64,000 nucleotides of DNA from Dyella_B humi (GCF_044904605.1 NZ_JADIKI010000022.1:744001-808000); one strand, 5' to 3'; counted from the stretch's first letter, positions 46,577 through 56,208 are shown. The notes: a model not told the origin generated them from the letters alone. Made by a program: numbers and translations.

Positions 46577-47746
46577 ATGGCAGCCCGCTTGAACCCTCTC
46601 GATCTATACGACGTCCGTTCCCTGCTCACCGACGAGGAGCGCATGGTGCAGGACACCGTGGGTCGTTTCGTGGACGAAAAAGTGCTGCCGATCATCGGCG
46701 ACTGCTTCGATCAGGGCCGTTTCCCTGCGGAGCTGGTCCCGGAAATCGCCAACCTTGGCCTGCTCGGCGCCACCATTCCGGAAAAATACGGTTGCGCCGG
46801 CATGAACGGCGTCAGCTATGGCCTGATCTGCCAGGAACTGGAGCGCGGTGATTCTGGCCTGCGCAGCTTCGCTTCCGTGCAGAGCTCGCTGTGCATGTAC
46901 CCCATCTACGCCTACGGCAACGAAGAGCAGAAGATGCAGTACCTACCGAAGATGGCGGCAGGCGAGATCATCGGCTGCTTCGGCCTGACCGAGCCGCACG
47001 GTGGTTCTGATCCCGCCAACATGAAGACCAACGCCAAGAAGGACGGCGGCGATTGGGTCATCAATGGCGCCAAGATGTGGATCACCAACGGCAATATCGC
47101 GCACATCGCCATCGTGTGGGCGCAGACCGAGGACGGCATCCAGGGCTTTATCGTGCCCACCGACACCAAAGGCTTCACCGCGCAAGAAGTGCACAAGAAG
47201 ATGAGCCTGCGCGCCTCCGTCACTTCCGCGTTGTTTTTTGACAACGTGCGCGTGCCCGATGCACAGCGACTGCCGAACGTGAAGGGCTTGAAGGGCCCGC
47301 TCGGCTGCCTGACGCAGGCGCGCTACGGCATCACCTGGGGACCGATCGGCGCCGCGCAGGCGTGCCTGAAGGAAGCGCTCGATTACACACAGGAGCGCGT
47401 GCTGTTCGGCCGCCCACTGGCATCGAACCAGGCGATCCAGTTGAAGCTGGCCGACATGGCCCGCCGCATCACCATGGCGCAGTTGCTCTCGCTACAGCTC
47501 GGCCGCCTGAAGGATGCCGGCAAGATGGAACCCACCCAGGTGTCGCTGGCGAAGTGGAACAACGTGCGCATGGCGATCGACATTGCGCGCGAATGCCGCG
47601 ACGTGCTCGGCGGCGCCGGCATCACGGTAGAGCACTCGGCGATTCGTCATGCGCTGAATCTGGAATCAGTGATCACCTATGAAGGTACCGAGACGGTGCA
47701 TCAGCTGGTTGTGGGACGCGAGTTGACGGGTATCAACGCATTCTGA
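46577..47746 (+). CDS. gcdH: Glutaryl-CoA dehydrogenase
   Basis: This 389-residue flavoenzyme oxidises and decarboxylates glutaryl-CoA to crotonyl-CoA in lysine, hydroxylysine and tryptophan breakdown. It differs from the acyl-CoA dehydrogenase at 18634 by group-specific features: the arginine-bearing loop GDSGLRSFASVQSSLCMYPI that binds the distal carboxylate, CFGLTEPHGGSDPANM, and the catalytic glutamate 369 in ITYEGTETVHQLVVGRELTG. YGITWGPIGAAQACLKEALD is also typical of this group. ATG 46577 starts MAARLNPLDLYDVRSLLTDE. It is followed by a repeat, so probably monocistronic. Electrons go to electron-transfer flavoprotein. Confidence 0.93.
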   Translation: MAARLNPLDLYDVRSLLTDEERMVQDTVGRFVDEKVLPIIGDCFDQGRFPAELVPEIANLGLLGATIPEKYGCAGMNGVSYGLICQELERGDSGLRSFASVQSSLCMYPIYAYGNEEQKMQYLPKMAAGEIIGCFGLTEPHGGSDPANMKTNAKKDGGDWVINGAKMWITNGNIAHIAIVWAQTEDGIQGFIVPTDTKGFTAQEVHKKMSLRASVTSALFFDNVRVPDAQRLPNVKGLKGPLGCLTQARYGITWGPIGAAQACLKEALDYTQERVLFGRPLASNQAIQLKLADMARRITMAQLLSLQLGRLKDAGKMEPTQVSLAKWNNVRMAIDIARECRDVLGGAGITVEHSAIRHALNLESVITYEGTETVHQLVVGRELTGINAF

Positions 47747-47766
47747 CGTGATCCGACTTAGTGAAT

Positions 47767-47903
47767 CCCTCTCCCTCCGGGAGAGGGTGCCGACAGGCGG
47801 GTGAGGGTTCGACCGGAGCGTGGGATGAAGTCTTGCGAAAGTTGCCAGCATCGCGCTTCGTTCGAACCCTCACCCCAACCCCTCTCCCGGGGGGAGAGGG
47901 GCT
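47767..47903. repeat. Large inverted repeat after gcdH (ccctctccc family)
   Basis: The left arm (CCCTCTCCCTCCGGGAGAGG, then a gggtgagggttcga stretch) and right arm (ttcgaaccctcacccc, then CCTCTCCCGGGGGGAGAGGG) are complementary. It is very close to the element between the metH genes, including the internal gcgcttcg segment, so both are copies of one mobile-type unit of ~140 bases. Confidence 0.8.
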
Positions 47904-47934
47904 CGGTTCCAGGCGAGGCAAAAAGGATTCCAAC

Positions 47935-48477
47935 GTGTCGATCCACGATATCCGCATCATCGAAACCGAACGCCTGATCCTGCGTCCGCCGATCCGCGAG
48001 GACTTCGACGCGTACGCCGCGAACATGGCCGATCCCGAAGCCGCGCATTTCATCGGCGGCGTGCAGTCGCGCGCGGTGGCATGGCGTGGATTCCTTACGC
48101 TGGCCGGCGCGTGGATGATCCAGGGCTTTTCCATGTTCTCGGTGATCGAGAAAACCACCGGTCGCTGGGTCGGACGCCTCGGCCCTTGGCAACCGGAAGG
48201 CTGGCCGGGCACCGAAGTGGGTTGGGGTCTGGCGCGCGAAGCCTGGGGCAAGGGCTACGCCTACGAAGGTGCTGCTGCGGCCGTCGATTGGGCCTTCGAG
48301 CATCTGGGATGGACCGACGTGATCCACTCCATCAACTCCGACAACCTGCCGTCGATCGCGCTGGCCAAGCGATTAGGGTCGCAGTTCCTGCGCCATTCAA
48401 GGCTGCCGGAACCTTACCAAGACGTCACCGTTGAAATCTGGGGCCAGACGCGGGAAGCATGGTTGCGCGGCAAATGA
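47935..48477 (+). CDS. GNAT-family N-acetyltransferase (RimJ/RimL-like)
   Basis: This 180-residue enzyme most likely starts at GTG 47935 (SIHDIRIIETERLILRPPIR), with AAGG about eight bases upstream; the frame upstream of it is only repeat sequence. TERLILRP is the hallmark start of the RimJ/RimL acetyltransferase group. Acetyl-CoA binding is indicated by EVGWGLAREAWGKGYAYEGA, and the C-terminal segment INSDNLPSIALAKRLGSQFL is also characteristic. It may acetylate a protein N terminus, an amine or an antibiotic. Its stop codon overlaps the next start (ATGA), so the two proteins are translationally coupled. Confidence 0.9.
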   Translation: MSIHDIRIIETERLILRPPIREDFDAYAANMADPEAAHFIGGVQSRAVAWRGFLTLAGAWMIQGFSMFSVIEKTTGRWVGRLGPWQPEGWPGTEVGWGLAREAWGKGYAYEGAAAAVDWAFEHLGWTDVIHSINSDNLPSIALAKRLGSQFLRHSRLPEPYQDVTVEIWGQTREAWLRGK

Positions 48478-48941
48478 TGCAACTCAGCCCGGCATTGCAC
48501 GATGTGATGGCGGCCAGTGTGCCGTTGCTGCAAACGCATTGTCGCGATCAGTGGGTGGTGATCGGCAGTGCTGCATGCGCGCTGGCCGGCGCCGCAGTGG
48601 AAGTCGCCGATCTGGATTTGCTGACCAGCGCAGCGGATGCCGAGCGCCTTATGGGTTTGTGGCCGTCACAGTTGGATACCTCGTATACGCCCGCGGGCGC
48701 CGATCGTTTCCGCTCGCGTTTCGCGCGCTTCCAATTTCCCAGCATGTCGCTTGAAGTCATGGGCGACCTTGAACTGCATGATGCCGACGGCTGGCGCGCG
48801 GTGCGCGTGAACGACGTTGTGCACGTCAACGTTGCAAACATCGCGGTACCGATTCCATCCCGCGCTGAACAGATTCGCATCCTTGAAAGTTTCGGTCGCC
48901 CCAAGGATCTGGCGCGTGCCGAACTGCTGCGCGCCTTGTAG
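48474..48941 (+). CDS. Nucleotidyltransferase-like protein coupled to the acetyltransferase
   Basis: This 155-residue protein starts at ATG 48474, overlapping the upstream stop by four bases. The segment WVVIGSAACALAGAAVEVAD plus LDLLTS resembles the GS...DxD strand of nucleotidyltransferase (MNT/AbiEii-like) folds: a Gly-Ser pair followed by Asp-Leu-Asp. The C-terminal IPSRAEQIRILESFGRPKDL and ARAE is the helix often seen in such substrate-binding proteins. A second acidic residue, in SLEVMGDLEL, could complete the metal site. Whether it is catalytically active is unknown. Its partner is probably the acetyltransferase. Confidence 0.6.
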   Translation: MMQLSPALHDVMAASVPLLQTHCRDQWVVIGSAACALAGAAVEVADLDLLTSAADAERLMGLWPSQLDTSYTPAGADRFRSRFARFQFPSMSLEVMGDLELHDADGWRAVRVNDVVHVNVANIAVPIPSRAEQIRILESFGRPKDLARAELLRAL

Positions 48942-48980
48942 ACCGCATGCCAACCGATCATCGTAGAGAACTTCGCCATC

Positions 48981-51251
48981 ATGTCCGCTACTCCCATCGC
49001 CGCCCGCCACAAGGGCTTCAACCGCGCCGAAATCGTCGACCAGAACTTCACCGAGTTCGTGCAGCTCTGGCAGGGCGACGTGCACGCCAGGCCGCGCGAC
49101 AACGAATCTGTGCTGCCGGGTAGCGTGCTCGATGCACGGGGATTTCGCGAGCTGCTGGAATCGCAACTGATCTCGCGCCACCTCGACCTGATGGCGCGCG
49201 TGCTGCGCGTGCAGAACAAGGTGTTCTACACCATCGGCAGTTCCGGCCACGAAGGCAACGCGATGGTGGCGCGACTTACGCGCCATACCGATCCGGCCTT
49301 CTTGCATTATCGTTCCGGCGGTTTCATGGCCGAGCGCTTCCGCAAGTTGCCGGGCATGGATCCGGTGATGGATTCGGCTTTGTCGTTCGCCGCCAGCAAG
49401 GAGGATCCCGCTTCCGGTGGTCGCCACAAGGTATGGGGCAGCAAGCCGCTGTGGGTGTTGCCGCAAACGTCGACCATCGCTTCGCATTTGCCGAAAGCGC
49501 TGGGCACAGCCGTCGCCATCGAGCAGGCGCGCCGCATCGGCCATGCTTTGCCTATTCCGAACGACGCCATCGCCATTTGCTCGTTCGGCGATGCATCCAG
49601 CAATCACGCCACAGCGCAGACGGCCTTCAACGCCGCGGCCTGGACGGCGTATCAAAAGCTGCCCGCACCGGTGCTGTTCGTGTGCGAAGACAACGGCATC
49701 GGCATCTCGGTAAAAACGCCCAGCGGTTGGGTGGCGAACAACTTCCAGCATCGCCGCGATCTGGATTATTTCTTCGCCGACGGCTTGGACTTGGCAAGCG
49801 GCTACGAGCAAGTGCAGCGCGCGGTGAATCATTGCCGTGAAACGCGCCGCCCCACCTTCCTGCATCTGAAGACCACGCGCATCATGGGCCACGCCGGCAC
49901 CGATTTCGAAATCGAGTGGCGCAGCATCGAGGAACTGGTTGCGGTAGAAGCGTCCGATCCACTGTTGCGCTCGGCTGCCATTGCATTGGAATCGGGCCTC
50001 TACACGAAGGACGAACTGCTGGCATTGAACGAAGCCATCCGTCAGCGCTGTTTCGCCGCCGCGGAAGACGCCGATCGCCGTCCTAGGCTACAAACGCTGG
50101 ACGAAGTCATGGCGCCGCTCGCGCCTTACACACCCGATCAGGTGAAAGCGGAAGCCGGACGCGCCGATTACCACGACAAGCGCGTGGCGGTATTCGGCGG
50201 CGAAGACAAGCTTCCGGAGAAACAACCGCCTCGTCATTTGGCCATCCAGATCAATCAGGCCTTGCATGACCTGCTGGCGAAGTATCCCGAATCGCTGCTC
50301 TTTGGTGAGGACGTGGCGCAGAAGGGCGGCGTGTACACCGTCACCAAAGGCCTGAATAAAGTGTTCAAGGGCAACCGCGTGTTCAACACGCTGCTCGATG
50401 AAACGATCATCCTCGGGCTCGCGCAGGGCTATGCCAACATGGGCATGCTGCCGATTCCGGAGATCCAATACCTGGCGTATTTTCACAACGCCTGCGACCA
50501 GATCCGCGGAGAAGCGGCATCGCTGCAATTCTTCTCCAACGGCCAGTACCGCAATCCGCTGGTAATGCGCGTGGCCTCGCTCGGCTATCAGCGCGGCTTC
50601 GGCGGCCATTTTCACAATGACAATTCAATCACGGCACTGCGCGACATTCCCGGCCTCGTGGTGGGCTGCCCCAGCCGCGGCGACGATGCAGCCACCATGC
50701 TGCGTACGATGATGGCACTGGCGAAGGTGGATGGTCGCGTATGCGCTTACCTCGAGCCGATCGCGCTGTACATGACCAAGGATCTTTATGAGGCCGGCGA
50801 CGGGCAGTGGCAGTTCGCCTATCCCGCACTCGGCGAAGCGATGTCGCTGGGCGAAGGCCGCATCTACAACGCGGACGCCGACGACCTGGTGATCTTCACC
50901 TTCGGCAACGGCGTGCCGATGGCATTGCGTTCGGCACGCACCATCGAGAAGGAACTGGGCTGGAACGTGCGAGTGGTCGACCTGCGCTGGCTGGCACCGC
51001 TCAACGATGCCTTCATCGCTGAACAGGCCAAGAGCGCCAAGCACATCCTCGTGCTGGACGAAGGCCGCAAGAGCGCGGGCGTGGGCGAGGGCGTGATCAC
51101 CGCCATCGTCGAAGCCGGTTTCGGCAGCACGCCGCTGGAGCGCGTGGTGGGTGCGGATACGTATACACCGCTAGCGGGCGCCGCGTTCCTGGTGTTGCCG
51201 GGCGATGCGGACGTGGTGGCGGCAGCGAAGAAACTTGCTGGCCGCAAATAA
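48981..51251 (+). CDS. Thiamine-dependent 2-oxoacid dehydrogenase E1, alpha and beta fused
   Basis: This 756-residue protein joins both E1 chains of a branched-chain-type 2-oxoacid dehydrogenase. Residues ~20-370 are the alpha part, with the thiamine-diphosphate motif G203-D204-ASSN208 (CSFGDASSNHATAQTAFN) and the GHEGNAMVARL substrate region. Residues ~415-756 are the beta part, with LLFGEDVAQKGGVYTVTKGL, then QGYANMGMLPIPEIQYLAYF, and the transketolase C-terminal domain (RVVDLRWLAPLNDAFIAEQA). Decarboxylation of 2-oxoisovalerate-like acids with transfer to a lipoyl E2 is the expected reaction. E2 and E3 genes are not adjacent. ATG 48981 lies ~40 bases after the previous gene. Confidence 0.92.
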   Translation: MSATPIAARHKGFNRAEIVDQNFTEFVQLWQGDVHARPRDNESVLPGSVLDARGFRELLESQLISRHLDLMARVLRVQNKVFYTIGSSGHEGNAMVARLTRHTDPAFLHYRSGGFMAERFRKLPGMDPVMDSALSFAASKEDPASGGRHKVWGSKPLWVLPQTSTIASHLPKALGTAVAIEQARRIGHALPIPNDAIAICSFGDASSNHATAQTAFNAAAWTAYQKLPAPVLFVCEDNGIGISVKTPSGWVANNFQHRRDLDYFFADGLDLASGYEQVQRAVNHCRETRRPTFLHLKTTRIMGHAGTDFEIEWRSIEELVAVEASDPLLRSAAIALESGLYTKDELLALNEAIRQRCFAAAEDADRRPRLQTLDEVMAPLAPYTPDQVKAEAGRADYHDKRVAVFGGEDKLPEKQPPRHLAIQINQALHDLLAKYPESLLFGEDVAQKGGVYTVTKGLNKVFKGNRVFNTLLDETIILGLAQGYANMGMLPIPEIQYLAYFHNACDQIRGEAASLQFFSNGQYRNPLVMRVASLGYQRGFGGHFHNDNSITALRDIPGLVVGCPSRGDDAATMLRTMMALAKVDGRVCAYLEPIALYMTKDLYEAGDGQWQFAYPALGEAMSLGEGRIYNADADDLVIFTFGNGVPMALRSARTIEKELGWNVRVVDLRWLAPLNDAFIAEQAKSAKHILVLDEGRKSAGVGEGVITAIVEAGFGSTPLERVVGADTYTPLAGAAFLVLPGDADVVAAAKKLAGRK

Positions 51252-51268
51252 CAGGGCGCTATCTAATC

Positions 51269-51330
51269 GTAAGCTGGGATGACAATCCCAGCATTGCGGA
51301 AAAGCCGCTGGGATTTGCATCCCAGCCTAC
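51269..51330. repeat. Inverted repeat, gtaggctgggatg family
   Basis: Arms 51269-51292 (GTAAGCTGGGATGACAATCC and AGC) and 51307-51330 (GCTGGGATTTGCATCCCAGC and CTAC) pair with two mismatches. It lies between convergent genes, as do the copies at 13531 and 34350. Confidence 0.78.
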
Positions 51331-51347
51331 GCATCGCTCCAACGTTC

Positions 51348-53132
51348 TTACTCCGAGCCTTTCCTTGGCGGAGAGAACGGATGACGCGTGGAATACTCCG
51401 CTCGCCGCTCATACGCATGCACCTGATTGCGTCCATGCAGCTTCACGTAATACATCGCCTGATCCGCGCGTTCGATCATCGTCTCCAGCGTGTCGCCCAT
51501 GCTGCGCATGGCCAGGCCGATGCTTACGCTCAGCCGCAGATCGTCCAGGTTCACCGGGATTTCGAGCCGGTGCACGCGCCGGCATAGCCGCGTGGCGACC
51601 TGCATGGCCTGTTCCTGGTTCACGTCGTGGAGCATGGCGACGAATTCCTCGCCACCGTAGCGACCTAGCAGATCGGTGGGACGCAGTTCGCTGCTCAGCA
51701 TCTCGGCCACGGCGACGAGCGCACGATCGCCGGCGGCGTGACCCTGCAGATCGTTGAGCAGCTTGAAATGATCCAGATCCAGAAACAGCAGAGCGATGGA
51801 GCGCTCCGAGTTGGGCGTGCTCAGCATGCGGTTGGCCGCTTCGGTCCACGCGCGCCGGTTGAGAATGTTGGTCAATGCATCGCGATCGGCTAGCACGCGC
51901 ACACTGTCGCGGTCGCGCCGCATCGTGAGTGCGCGATCGGCCAGGCCCAGAGACAGCACGATGGCTTCGAACGCACCCATGGCAATGCTTGCGTCATTGA
52001 GCCAGTCCATGTTTTGCAGGGCGCCGGTGGTCTGCGCACTGGTCATGGCGGTGAGCACGAGTAGCGGTGTCCAGCCAGTGAGAAAGAACCAAGCCTGGCG
52101 TGATCCGCGTGCCCCGGTCACCAACGCGGTGAACAGCAACAATAGGGCGCCGAGGATCAGCACCGGATTGACCAGCGTCTGCGCCATCACCACCAGCTCG
52201 GCAATGCCGGAACAGCGCAGCAGCACAATCAGCGGCATGGCAAAACCCAACGCCACCACCGGTACGCGCAGTGCCGGCGCGTAATGCTGGATGTCGCAGA
52301 AGCGGCTGATGAACAGCGCCGCGAACGATACCGACAGCGCTACCGCCGAGGCACCCACCAGCACTTCCGATCCGGCCAGCCAGCTCAAGCCCAACGGATG
52401 GAACAGAAAGCCGGTTTCCACGCCTTGCACGACCACGTAGCAAAGCATGTAGCCGGTGTACCAGGCGAAGGTCACGTCGCGCAGCATGATGGCGAAGCAA
52501 AGGGCCATCAGCGCCATCGCCACCATGATGGCGAAGCACGCCGTCGCGAACGTCAGCCAGTTGGAATCTTCCCGCAGAAAATCATCCAGGCCCTGCAACT
52601 CGAAGCGCTCGGGCGCGGTCAGGGTATCGCTGGGTTCGAACTTCAACAGGATCGGCGTCGACAGTGGCTTGCCGTCGGCGAGCCGGAACGCTAGCCGGCC
52701 ATGCCCGTGGAAATCACCTTCGAAGTCGTCCATGGCAAGTGTGCGGATCGGACCCTGCTCGCCGTAAAGCGTGACTGACCCCATGGGGGCCGGGTAGATC
52801 GAGAGTACGTGCTCTTCTCCCGCATTGTCCGCCGTCGGCTGCAATACTACCCAGCTGCCCAGGGCATCGCGCGGGAAACGCTTCAGCAACGCGGGATTGA
52901 AGGCTTTGAACGCCCCCTGCCGGAATGCGGCCATGACTGACGCAGGCGTGTCTCCCCGTGTCGCTTCGCGCCACGCCCCACGAAGTGGCGTGTGCGTGTC
53001 GGCCAGAACAAGGGACAGCCATAGCAGGCAAATCACCAGAAGAGCGGCCACGAGCCACCTTCGCCCCGAACCTGGTTTGAGCAAGGACTCCCCCAACACC
53101 TCAACCCCCGAATCCTTGAAGCGGTCCTGCAT
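51348..53132 (-). CDS. Membrane diguanylate cyclase with 7TMR-DISM sensor
   Basis: This 594-residue protein makes the second messenger cyclic di-GMP from two GTP. An N-terminal membrane helix (~26-44) precedes a periplasmic beta domain (~50-190, 7TMR-DISM extracellular type), then about seven transmembrane helices (~195-400), then a cytoplasmic GGDEF domain. The active site is G493-G-E-E-F497 (GRYGGEEFVAML), with LFLDLDHFKLLNDLQGHAAG as the metal/guanine region. An inhibitory I-site R484-P-T-D487 lies five residues before it, so product feedback is expected. The periplasmic domain suggests sensing of a carbohydrate-like or other envelope signal. It is convergent with the E1 gene and has no partner gene. 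It would control attachment or motility. Confidence 0.94.
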   Translation of the reverse strand: MQDRFKDSGVEVLGESLLKPGSGRRWLVAALLVICLLWLSLVLADTHTPLRGAWREATRGDTPASVMAAFRQGAFKAFNPALLKRFPRDALGSWVVLQPTADNAGEEHVLSIYPAPMGSVTLYGEQGPIRTLAMDDFEGDFHGHGRLAFRLADGKPLSTPILLKFEPSDTLTAPERFELQGLDDFLREDSNWLTFATACFAIMVAMALMALCFAIMLRDVTFAWYTGYMLCYVVVQGVETGFLFHPLGLSWLAGSEVLVGASAVALSVSFAALFISRFCDIQHYAPALRVPVVALGFAMPLIVLLRCSGIAELVVMAQTLVNPVLILGALLLLFTALVTGARGSRQAWFFLTGWTPLLVLTAMTSAQTTGALQNMDWLNDASIAMGAFEAIVLSLGLADRALTMRRDRDSVRVLADRDALTNILNRRAWTEAANRMLSTPNSERSIALLFLDLDHFKLLNDLQGHAAGDRALVAVAEMLSSELRPTDLLGRYGGEEFVAMLHDVNQEQAMQVATRLCRRVHRLEIPVNLDDLRLSVSIGLAMRSMGDTLETMIERADQAMYYVKLHGRNQVHAYERRAEYSTRHPFSPPRKGSE

Positions 53133-53426
53133 TTACGCTTCCCTTTTATGCCGGATGCCGCTGCAGCCATGGCAGGCGTTCTGACGACCTGCTGCTTTCC
53201 TTGGCCTTGCGGACGATGACCGACTCCCCTGATGGAACGGTACCGCCATTGAGACGTACTGTCGCCCCATAAAACGTTGATCGACTGTCATGCAGGACGC
53301 GTGCCAGTCCTCAGGACCCATCCCGATGCAATTTTTCACATCCGATTACGCGCTATCGGGGCATGTTGCCAGCATCTGCGATTGACGCGCGACCGGGCGC
53401 ATCGATGACGGCTTGAGGAGATCGAC

Positions 53427-53984
53427 ATGACGGCAATCAAGGTGGCGGTACTGGTGGGCAGCCTGCGCAAGGACTCCTTCAACCGCAAACTGGCCAAGGC
53501 GGTAGAGAAGCTGGCGCCTTCGGAGCTGTCGTTCGAGCATGTGCGTATCGATAACTTGCCGCTGTACAACCAGGATTTCGACAGCGACTACCCGCCGGTA
53601 TGTCAGCAGCTGAAGGCGCGAATCAAGGCAGCCGATGCCTTGTTGTTCGTCACGCCCGAATACAACCGCTCGGTTCCCGGCGTGCTAAAAAATGCCATCG
53701 ACATCGCCTCACGTCCGTACGGCACGAGCGCATTTGCCAACAAGCCGGGCGCGGTGATCGGCATTTCGGTGGCTGCCACGGGCACGGCCATGGCGCAGCA
53801 GCATCTGCGCAACATCCTGGCTTATCTGGACGTGCCGCTAATGGGGCAGCCGGAGGTGTTCGTTAAATACAGCGATGGATTGATCGACGACGAAGGCAAT
53901 ATTGGCGTCGACAGCACGAAGAAGTTTTTGCAGGGGTTCGTCGATCGTTACATGGAGTGGGTGAAGCGGCACGTGCACGGCTGA
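53427..53984 (+). CDS. NADPH-dependent FMN reductase (ChrR/YieF-like)
   Basis: This 185-residue flavodoxin-like reductase has ATG 53427 preceded by GAGGAG. The FMN phosphate loop VGSLRKDSFNRKLAKAV and the isoalloxazine loop TPEYNRSVPGVLKNAIDIAS are those of the NAD(P)H-dependent FMN reductase family. Members reduce quinones, chromate or azo dyes and protect against oxidative stress. The protein is cytoplasmic and likely a homotetramer by family analogy. The ~290-base spacer upstream, divergent from the diguanylate cyclase, shows no further gene. Confidence 0.93.
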   Translation: MTAIKVAVLVGSLRKDSFNRKLAKAVEKLAPSELSFEHVRIDNLPLYNQDFDSDYPPVCQQLKARIKAADALLFVTPEYNRSVPGVLKNAIDIASRPYGTSAFANKPGAVIGISVAATGTAMAQQHLRNILAYLDVPLMGQPEVFVKYSDGLIDDEGNIGVDSTKKFLQGFVDRYMEWVKRHVHG

Positions 53985-53998
53985 CATATGACTTCACA

Positions 53999-54030
53999 GC
54001 CGCCATTCCTGCGATAGCGGGAATGGCGGC
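53999..54030. repeat. REP-like palindrome between convergent genes
   Basis: GCCGCCATTCC and GGAATGGCGGC form an 11-bp perfect stem. It is part of the cattcc/ggaatg palindrome set at 859, 11482 and 12057. It has no T tract. Confidence 0.75.
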
Positions 54031-54051
54031 CATGTAATCTCACGGCGATAA

Positions 54052-56208
54052 TCAAGGCGCCGCAGGCGCTCCCACACCGCAATGCTTCTCCAGCAACTGC
54101 TGCTGCACGTCGTGCGCCGCTTGCCCCTCGGCTGGCAGTAGGTGTGAATAGCTGCCGTCCGCTTGCAATTCCCAGGTCGTGGTGTTGTCGGCGAGGTACA
54201 GATCCAGCTCCTTGCGGATGCGCAGGCGCAATTTCTTGTCCTCGATCGGGAAGCCGGTTTCCACGCGGCGGTCCAGATTGCGCTCCATCATGTCGGCACT
54301 GGCCAGGTACATGCGTTCCTCGCCGTCGTTGGCGAACCAGTACACGCGGCTGTGTTCCAGGAAACGGCCGACGATCGAGCGCACGCGGATATTCTGCGAA
54401 ACGCCCGCAATGCCAGGCCGCAGGCAGCACATACCGCGTACCAGCAGATCCACCTTTACGCCAGCGATGCTGGCCTTGTAGAGCGCGCGGATCATCTTCG
54501 CGTCGGTCAGCGCGTTGATCTTGATGATCATGTGCGCCGGCTTGCCGGCTTCGGCATGCGCGGTTTCGCGCGCGATCATGTCGAGCAGCGATTTCTTCAG
54601 CGTGAACGGCGCATGCAGCAGCTTCTTCATTTTCAGCAGCTTGCCCATGCCGGTGAGCTGGCTGAACATCTTGTGCACGTCTTCGCACAGCGCCGGATCG
54701 GAAGTGAGCAGGCTGTAGTCGGTGTACAGGCGCGCGTTGCCGCTGTGGTAGTTGCCGGTGCCCAGGTGCGCATAGCGCTGCAGTTTCTGGCCTTCGCGAC
54801 GCTGGATCAGGATCATCTTAGCGTGCGTTTTCACGTCGACTACGCCGTAGATCACCACTGCGCCGGCCTGTTGCAGGCGCTGGGCCAAACTGAGATTGGA
54901 CTCCTCGTCGAAGCGCGCGCGCAATTCCACTACCGCGATCACTTCCTTGCCGGCGCGCGCGGCTTCCACCAGCGCGTCCACGATTTCGGAAGTAGCGCCG
55001 GTGCGGTACAGCGTTTGCTCGATGGTGAGCACGGCCGGGTCCTTGGCCGCTTGGCGCACCAGATCCACTACCGGCGCGAACGATTCATAGGGATGCAGCA
55101 ACAGCACGTCCTGCTTGCCGATCACCTGGAACAGGTCTTCGGCCTTCTTCAATGCCTTGGGTATGGCCGGCACAAACGGCGGATATTGCAGGTGAGGGCT
55201 CTGGCTGCGATTGATGATACCGAATAGGCGTGTGAGGTTCACCGGCCCGTTGACTTCGTACAGCTCTGCTTCGGTCAGGCCGAACTGCTTGAGCAGGTAA
55301 TCGGTAAGTTTCTTCGGGCAGTTGTCCGCCACTTCCAGGCGCACAGCATCACCGAACCGGCGCGAGGACAGTTCGCCGCGCAACGCGCGGGCGAGATCGT
55401 CCATTTCTTCCGGGTCGATGGTGAGGTCGGCGTTGCGGGTGAGGCGGAACTGATAGCAGCCGAGCACTTGCATACCGGGGAAGAGTTCTTCCGCATGCGC
55501 ATGGATGATTGAGGACAGTAGAACGTAGTTTTCACCGCCTTCGCAGACGTCGTCGGGCAGGCGCATGATGCGCGGAAGCACACGCGGCGCGGGCAGAATG
55601 GCCAGACCCGAGTCGCGCCCGAACGCGTCCACGCCTTCCAGTTCGACGATGAAGTTGAGGCTCTTGTTGACCAGCAACGGGAACGGATGGGTTGGGTCCA
55701 ACCCGATCGGCGTCATCATCGGCGCCACTTCCTGGCGGAAATAGCGCTGTACCCAGCGCTTCTGCGCCGGCGTCCAGTTTTCGCGGCGCACGATGCGGAT
55801 GCCGTGACGATCCAGCTCCGGCAACAGGCGCTCGTTGAGAATGGAGTACTGGCGTGCGATCTGGCGGTGCGCGATCTCGCTGATTTCCGTCAGCGCCTGC
55901 TTGGGTGGAATACCATCCGGCCCAACGATTTCGTGCCCGAACGCAAGTTGGCTCTTCAGGCCTGCCACGCGGATCTCGAAGAACTCATCCATGTTGCTGG
56001 AAAAGATCAGCAGGAATTTCAGGCGCTCCAGCAGCGGCGTGCGCTCGTCCAGCGCCTGCTCCAGCACGCGGTTGTTGAACTGCAACTGCGACAGTTCACG
56101 ATGGATGTAGTGCGCCTTGTCGTTGAGATCGACGACTGGTGGCGCTTCGACCTCGGCTATGACTGTACTGGCAGCGGACATGGCATCTTCATCGTTGCGT
56201 TTGCTCAT
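54052..56208 (-). CDS. ppk1: Polyphosphate kinase 1
   Basis: This enzyme, 718 residues from ATG 56208 (MSKRNDEDAMSAASTV) or 737 from an in-frame ATG at 56265, reversibly makes long-chain polyphosphate from ATP. I prefer 56208 because the extra N terminus is polar and not conserved-looking. Domains in order: N-terminal helical (YIHRELSQLQFNNRVLEQAL, FLLIFSSNMDEFFEIRVAGL), head, and two C-terminal phospholipase-D-like domains. The autophosphorylated histidine motif is RYAHLGTGNYHSGNARLYTD; the second active-site region is MYLASADMMERNLDRRVETG. It acts at the membrane periphery in stress and stationary phase. No exopolyphosphatase gene is adjacent. Confidence 0.95.
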   Translation of the reverse strand: MSKRNDEDAMSAASTVIAEVEAPPVVDLNDKAHYIHRELSQLQFNNRVLEQALDERTPLLERLKFLLIFSSNMDEFFEIRVAGLKSQLAFGHEIVGPDGIPPKQALTEISEIAHRQIARQYSILNERLLPELDRHGIRIVRRENWTPAQKRWVQRYFRQEVAPMMTPIGLDPTHPFPLLVNKSLNFIVELEGVDAFGRDSGLAILPAPRVLPRIMRLPDDVCEGGENYVLLSSIIHAHAEELFPGMQVLGCYQFRLTRNADLTIDPEEMDDLARALRGELSSRRFGDAVRLEVADNCPKKLTDYLLKQFGLTEAELYEVNGPVNLTRLFGIINRSQSPHLQYPPFVPAIPKALKKAEDLFQVIGKQDVLLLHPYESFAPVVDLVRQAAKDPAVLTIEQTLYRTGATSEIVDALVEAARAGKEVIAVVELRARFDEESNLSLAQRLQQAGAVVIYGVVDVKTHAKMILIQRREGQKLQRYAHLGTGNYHSGNARLYTDYSLLTSDPALCEDVHKMFSQLTGMGKLLKMKKLLHAPFTLKKSLLDMIARETAHAEAGKPAHMIIKINALTDAKMIRALYKASIAGVKVDLLVRGMCCLRPGIAGVSQNIRVRSIVGRFLEHSRVYWFANDGEERMYLASADMMERNLDRRVETGFPIEDKKLRLRIRKELDLYLADNTTTWELQADGSYSHLLPAEGQAAHDVQQQLLEKHCGVGAPAAP

